This document shows, piece after piece, positions 5,336-7,098 of a stretch of DNA of 7,098 nucleotides. Within the stretch, counting starts at the first letter, position 1. The number at the start of each line of letters is the position of its first letter. The notes below the pieces were generated by a model that was not told where the DNA came from, ran no database searches, and saw nothing but the letters and a program-made list of their open reading frames with translations. This DNA is from Ruminococcaceae bacterium UBA7135 (lineage in GTDB: Bacteria > Bacillota > Clostridia > Oscillospirales > Ruminococcaceae). Position numbers and translations under genes: made by a program. The DNA is taken from assembly GCA_002492075.1 (NCBI GenBank), contig DKXD01000189.1, positions 1 through 7,098 of the forward strand, read 5' to 3'.

Positions 5336-5353
5336 TAAATTATATAGTATCGA
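5336..5353 (-). other. Probable frameshift site in the LRR lipoprotein gene
   Basis: Here the minus strand reads ...GAT ACT ATA TAA in the upstream gene and ...AAT TTA GCC GAC in the downstream fragment, one base out of register. Removing one T from ATATAAT joins them as D-T-I-N-L-A-D-N-P-F-V-I-E-N, a natural LRR_5 junction. The A/T run makes a replication slip plausible; a sequencing or assembly error is also possible. Confidence 0.6.
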
Positions 5354-6110
5354 TCAAACTCCATACATCACTCAAGTCTGTGTTATCTTCGCTGCAATAG
5401 TAGGTTTTGTCTTTGTAAGTGATGTTGTAATTAATGATAAGAGGGTATGACTGCCCCTTATCATCATTAATAAAAGTTACACTGTCGGGTAAAGTTATCA
5501 TTTTCAGGGAGGGAAGACCCCAAAAAGCATCACCATCAATCATTGTAACACCATCGGGTATATCGACACTTTTTAAGTTGCGGCAATCATAAAATGCCTC
5601 ATCTCCGATTATTTTGGTGGCTTTTGGAAGCTTTATATCAGTCACTTTGTCATTATCAAACACATTTCTACTTCCGCCTATTTCAACAACCGCTTTTCCG
5701 TCAAAAGTTTCGGGTATTTTAACAACTTCTTCCGAGCCGAGATACTTCGTAATCTTCACGCCGCCCTCGCAGTCCTCGGTCATAAAGTCCAGCTCGTCCG
5801 CATACGGCACGGTATCCCAATCTACTGTTTCAACAACGGGAGTGCTCTCTTCGGACTTGCTCTCCTGCGTTGAGCTTTCGGGCACGCTTTGCACCGTGCT
5901 GCTTTCGGGTTTGCTTTCGGCAGAGGAGGCTGCGGAGCTCGCCGGGGTGCTGCTTGCCGCGTCCGGCTTCGACGCTGATGATACGGGCTTGCTTGACGTG
6001 CCGTTGGATTGGTTAGGCAAACTGCTTAACGAGTTTTCGCTCTTTCCACACGCGGTAAGCGACAAAACCACTGACGCGCAAACCGCCGCGGCTAAAATTT
6101 TCTTCTTCAT
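5340..6110 (-). CDS. LRR_5 (BspA-like) repeat lipoprotein, N-terminal part
   Basis: A 256-aa predicted surface lipoprotein: MKKK n-region, hydrophobic core and lipobox S-L-T-A-C with C21. A long Ser/Pro/Glu/Lys linker (about 23-93) probably spans the cell wall. BspA-type repeats follow: V-K-I-P-E-T-F-D-G-K-A-V-V-E-I (129-143), I-K-L-P-K-A-T-K-I-I-G-D-E-A-F-Y-D-C (159-176), V-D-I-P-D-G-V-T-M-I-D-G-D-A-F (182-196) and M-I-T-L-P-D-S-V (204-211), closing with I-T-Y-K-D-K-T-Y (230-237). Such repeats mediate protein contacts; the ligand cannot be told. The ATG at 6108-6110 follows GAAAGGA (6119-6125); a longer in-frame start at 6149 has no ribosome site and would spoil the signal peptide. The gene ends at a TAA probably created by a frameshift, with more repeats beyond. 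Confidence 0.87.
   Translation of the reverse strand: MKKKILAAAVCASVVLSLTACGKSENSLSSLPNQSNGTSSKPVSSASKPDAASSTPASSAASSAESKPESSTVQSVPESSTQESKSEESTPVVETVDWDTVPYADELDFMTEDCEGGVKITKYLGSEEVVKIPETFDGKAVVEIGGSRNVFDNDKVTDIKLPKATKIIGDEAFYDCRNLKSVDIPDGVTMIDGDAFWGLPSLKMITLPDSVTFINDDKGQSYPLIINYNITYKDKTYYCSEDNTDLSDVWSLIDTI
5430..5471. repeat. Long inverted repeat inside the LRR lipoprotein gene
   Basis: ATTAATGATAAG (5430-5441) followed by A and GGG faces CCC-CTTATCAT-CAT-TAAT (5455-5471), giving about 15 pairs with a one-base bulge and an extra 3-nt CAT, around a short loop. It encodes the stretch I-N-D-D-K-G-Q-S-Y-P-L-I-I-N, which interrupts the regular LRR_5 pattern. Neither side is followed by a T-run, so it is not a terminator. 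Confidence 0.5.
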
Positions 6111-6118
6111 CTTGTTTT

Positions 6119-6125
6119 TCCTTTC
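6119..6125 (-). promoter_or_regulatory. Shine-Dalgarno that fixes the start of the LRR lipoprotein
   Basis: GAAAGGA lies 8 nt before the ATG at 6108-6110. The upstream in-frame ATG at 6147-6149 has no comparable site, so translation should start at MKKKILAAAV. Confidence 0.7.
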
Positions 6126-6146
6126 GATGATATTCGGGGAAAATCC

Positions 6147-6175
6147 CATACAAATACCATTATATATAATGTCAA
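6147..6175 (-). promoter_or_regulatory. Candidate promoter of the LRR lipoprotein gene
   Basis: A perfect -35 TTGACA (6170-6175) lies on the minus strand, but the hexamer 17 bp further on (TGTATG, 6147-6152) is a poor -10. A perfect TATAAT (6159-6164) is present within the palindrome ATTATATATAAT, but too close to that -35. One of these elements is probably used; which one cannot be decided by eye. Confidence 0.4.
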
Positions 6176-6222
6176 GGTGTTTTGGGGCGATTTGTTAAAA
6201 ATGACGAAAAATTTTACAGCAA

Positions 6223-6246
6223 AAGGGAGAGCCGCCGCTCTCCCTT
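6223..6246 (-). terminator. Rho-independent terminator of the 255-aa gene
   Basis: A perfect 10-bp stem pairs AAGGGAGAGC (6223-6232) with GCTCTCCCTT (6237-6246) around a 4-nt loop. On the minus strand it is followed by TTTT and a T-rich stretch. It lies 26 nt after the stop codon of the 255-aa gene and separates that gene from the LRR lipoprotein promoter. Confidence 0.78.
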
Positions 6247-6272
6247 GATAGTTATTCGATTTTTCCGCGCTT

Positions 6273-7040
6273 TCATCTCCACTCGTTCACCGCATAGAGA
6301 ACCGCAAGACGAATGTTTTTAAGAAGCCTTGCCGAAAGCTCCTCGTATTCCGTATCCAAACCCTTTTCGTGAGCCAAATACGGCGGCGAATCGTTCCAGC
6401 TGCCCATTGCGCCGAAAACGTCCGCCGTATCCGCCGCGTAAAACAGCGGAAGATACTTTTGTGGTATGCGCGGCATAGGCAGCTTCGGTTCGGGGAGTTT
6501 TTCATCGCCGTCCAGAATATTGCGCGCGCGCTCAAAAATCTTCGCGAAACCGCCGCAGTCTATCCGCTCGGCTAAGTCCTCTATCTCGATAAGCACCTCG
6601 CGGAAATCGTCGGTATTGTCGTCACAATACGGTTTGACATAAGGAATAAGGTCAAGATATTCCGTATAGAGGATATCCCACTTTTTCTTGCTTCGGTCGA
6701 ACTCCCATCTCGGCACAAACGCCGTAATCTCGCCGTTCTTGAAGTAACACAGGATAAAGCTCTGCGAGGTGTTGGCAAAGCCCAAAGCCCGTCTGTCCTC
6801 GACCTCTGTGCGCATAATGAGCTTTATATCGCGCAAGCCCTTTTTTACGCAGTTTTCATACCATTTTTCGGGAGCCTTCGCGGTGCGGTCTTTCACTCCG
6901 CATTGCTTGATATTGTCCAAAAATAAGAACTCCACTTTGTTTTCGTAGGCTATCGGCTCGTATTCAAAGTCCGAGCCGCCGAAAAGCGCCGACTTCGCCG
7001 CGGCGGTAAGCATACACATCTGATATAACTCGCCCGTCAT
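6273..7040 (-). CDS. Unrecognised 255-aa cytoplasmic protein
   Basis: A 255-aa soluble protein with no signal peptide or membrane segment. The N-terminal half is mixed alpha/beta, with E-F-L-F-L-D-N (37-43), I-M-R-T-E-V-E-D-R-R-A (75-85), S-F-I-L-C-Y-F-K-N-G-E-I-T-A-F-V-P-R-W-E-F-D (94-115). A proline-rich link (K-L-P-E-P-K-L-P-M-P-R-I-P, 181-193) leads to a C-terminal helical part with D-V-F-G-A-M-G-S-W-N-D-S (207-218) and a final helix (N-I-R-L-A-V-L-Y-A-V-N-E-W). The G-S-W-N-D region looks like a conserved family motif but I cannot name the family. The ATG at 7038-7040 follows a perfect GGAGG at 7 nt; an in-frame upstream start at 7064 lacks one. It appears to be transcribed alone and ends in its own terminator. 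Confidence 0.85.
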   Translation of the reverse strand: MTGELYQMCMLTAAAKSALFGGSDFEYEPIAYENKVEFLFLDNIKQCGVKDRTAKAPEKWYENCVKKGLRDIKLIMRTEVEDRRALGFANTSQSFILCYFKNGEITAFVPRWEFDRSKKKWDILYTEYLDLIPYVKPYCDDNTDDFREVLIEIEDLAERIDCGGFAKIFERARNILDGDEKLPEPKLPMPRIPQKYLPLFYAADTADVFGAMGSWNDSPPYLAHEKGLDTEYEELSARLLKNIRLAVLYAVNEWR

Positions 7041-7047
7041 TTTTAAG

Positions 7048-7052
7048 CCTCC
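7048..7052 (-). promoter_or_regulatory. Shine-Dalgarno of the 255-aa gene
   Basis: GGAGG is placed 7 nt before the ATG at 7038-7040 and selects MTGELYQM as the N-terminus. The earlier in-frame start at 7062-7064 would place this ribosome site inside the coding region. Confidence 0.75.
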
Positions 7053-7079
7053 AAAACAACTCATATTATTTTATTTTTC

Positions 7080-7098
7080 TCCCCCGCTTCGCGGGGGA
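7080..7098. other. Strong GC hairpin at the right edge
   Basis: TCCCCCGC and GCGGGGGA form a perfect 8-bp stem with a TTC loop, ending on the last base of the window. On the minus strand it is followed by an A-rich stretch, not a T-run, so it is not a leftward terminator. A rightward tail, if any, would be outside. It lies just upstream of the 255-aa gene where its promoter should be, so its role is open. Confidence 0.5.

Noticed and set aside
5336..5353. Programmed +1 frameshifting joining the two LRR parts
   Set aside because: The tRNA on ATA could not re-pair with TAT after a +1 slip and no stimulatory Shine-Dalgarno-like element precedes the site, so mutation or sequence error is more likely.
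6147..6149. Earlier ATG start for the LRR lipoprotein
   Set aside because: It lacks a ribosome site and would place 13 polar residues before a normal MKKK signal peptide start, which has GAAAGGA at the right distance.
1..7098. CRISPR array, insertion sequence, tRNA or rRNA gene
   Set aside because: No regularly spaced repeats, transposase-like protein, cloverleaf or rRNA-like sequence was seen on either strand.

Overview
The window looks like chromosomal DNA of a Gram-positive gut-type Clostridia/Ruminococcaceae relative. The reasons are strong purine-rich Shine-Dalgarno sequences (AAGGAG, GGAGG, AAAGGA), consensus sigma-A promoters, several lipoproteins with L-T-[GA]-C or F-T-G-C lipoboxes, a Ser/Pro/Glu-rich linker before BspA-type (LRR_5) leucine-rich repeats, and the single-chain type of glycyl-tRNA synthetase. 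The taxonomic call is inference; no rRNA or other marker of rank is present.

Left two-thirds (1-4330, all minus strand): a compact probable operon that starts at a consensus promoter (TTGACA - 17 bp - TAAAAT, 4302-4330). In transcription order it carries ilvE (branched-chain aminotransferase), an unrecognised 74-aa protein, a 211-aa lipoprotein with pilin-like features, a 175-aa membrane-anchored protein, two paralogous lipoproteins of 157 and 162 aa, and the 5' half of the glycyl-tRNA synthetase gene, which runs off the left edge. Two of the junctions are ATGA stop/start overlaps and no gap exceeds 50 nt. The two small lipoproteins are clearly duplicates of one another (shared L-T-E-x-E-Y-L start and N-P-P core), and the 175-aa protein may be a distant third member.

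Middle (4331-4952, plus strand): a divergently transcribed small module with its own promoter (TTGCAT - 17 bp - extended -10 TGCTATAAT). It has a 39-aa acidic ORF in the antitoxin position and a RelE/ParE-like toxin gene. The toxin gene stops at a TAA, but the same frame continues for 15 more codons that read like the missing C-terminus of the family. Two hairpin terminators follow, the second able to work in both directions.

Right third (4953-7098, minus strand): an LRR_5 (BspA-like) lipoprotein gene that appears to be split by a one-base frameshift into a 256-aa N-terminal part and a C-terminal repeat fragment. To its right is an unrecognised 255-aa cytoplasmic protein gene with its own terminator. 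The window ends in a strong GC hairpin.

The most interesting points are the tandem paralogous lipoproteins lodged between an amino-acid metabolism gene and a tRNA synthetase gene, the likely decayed toxin-antitoxin pair sharing a divergent promoter region with ilvE, and the frameshifted surface-repeat gene. No mobile element, CRISPR array, tRNA or rRNA gene was found.
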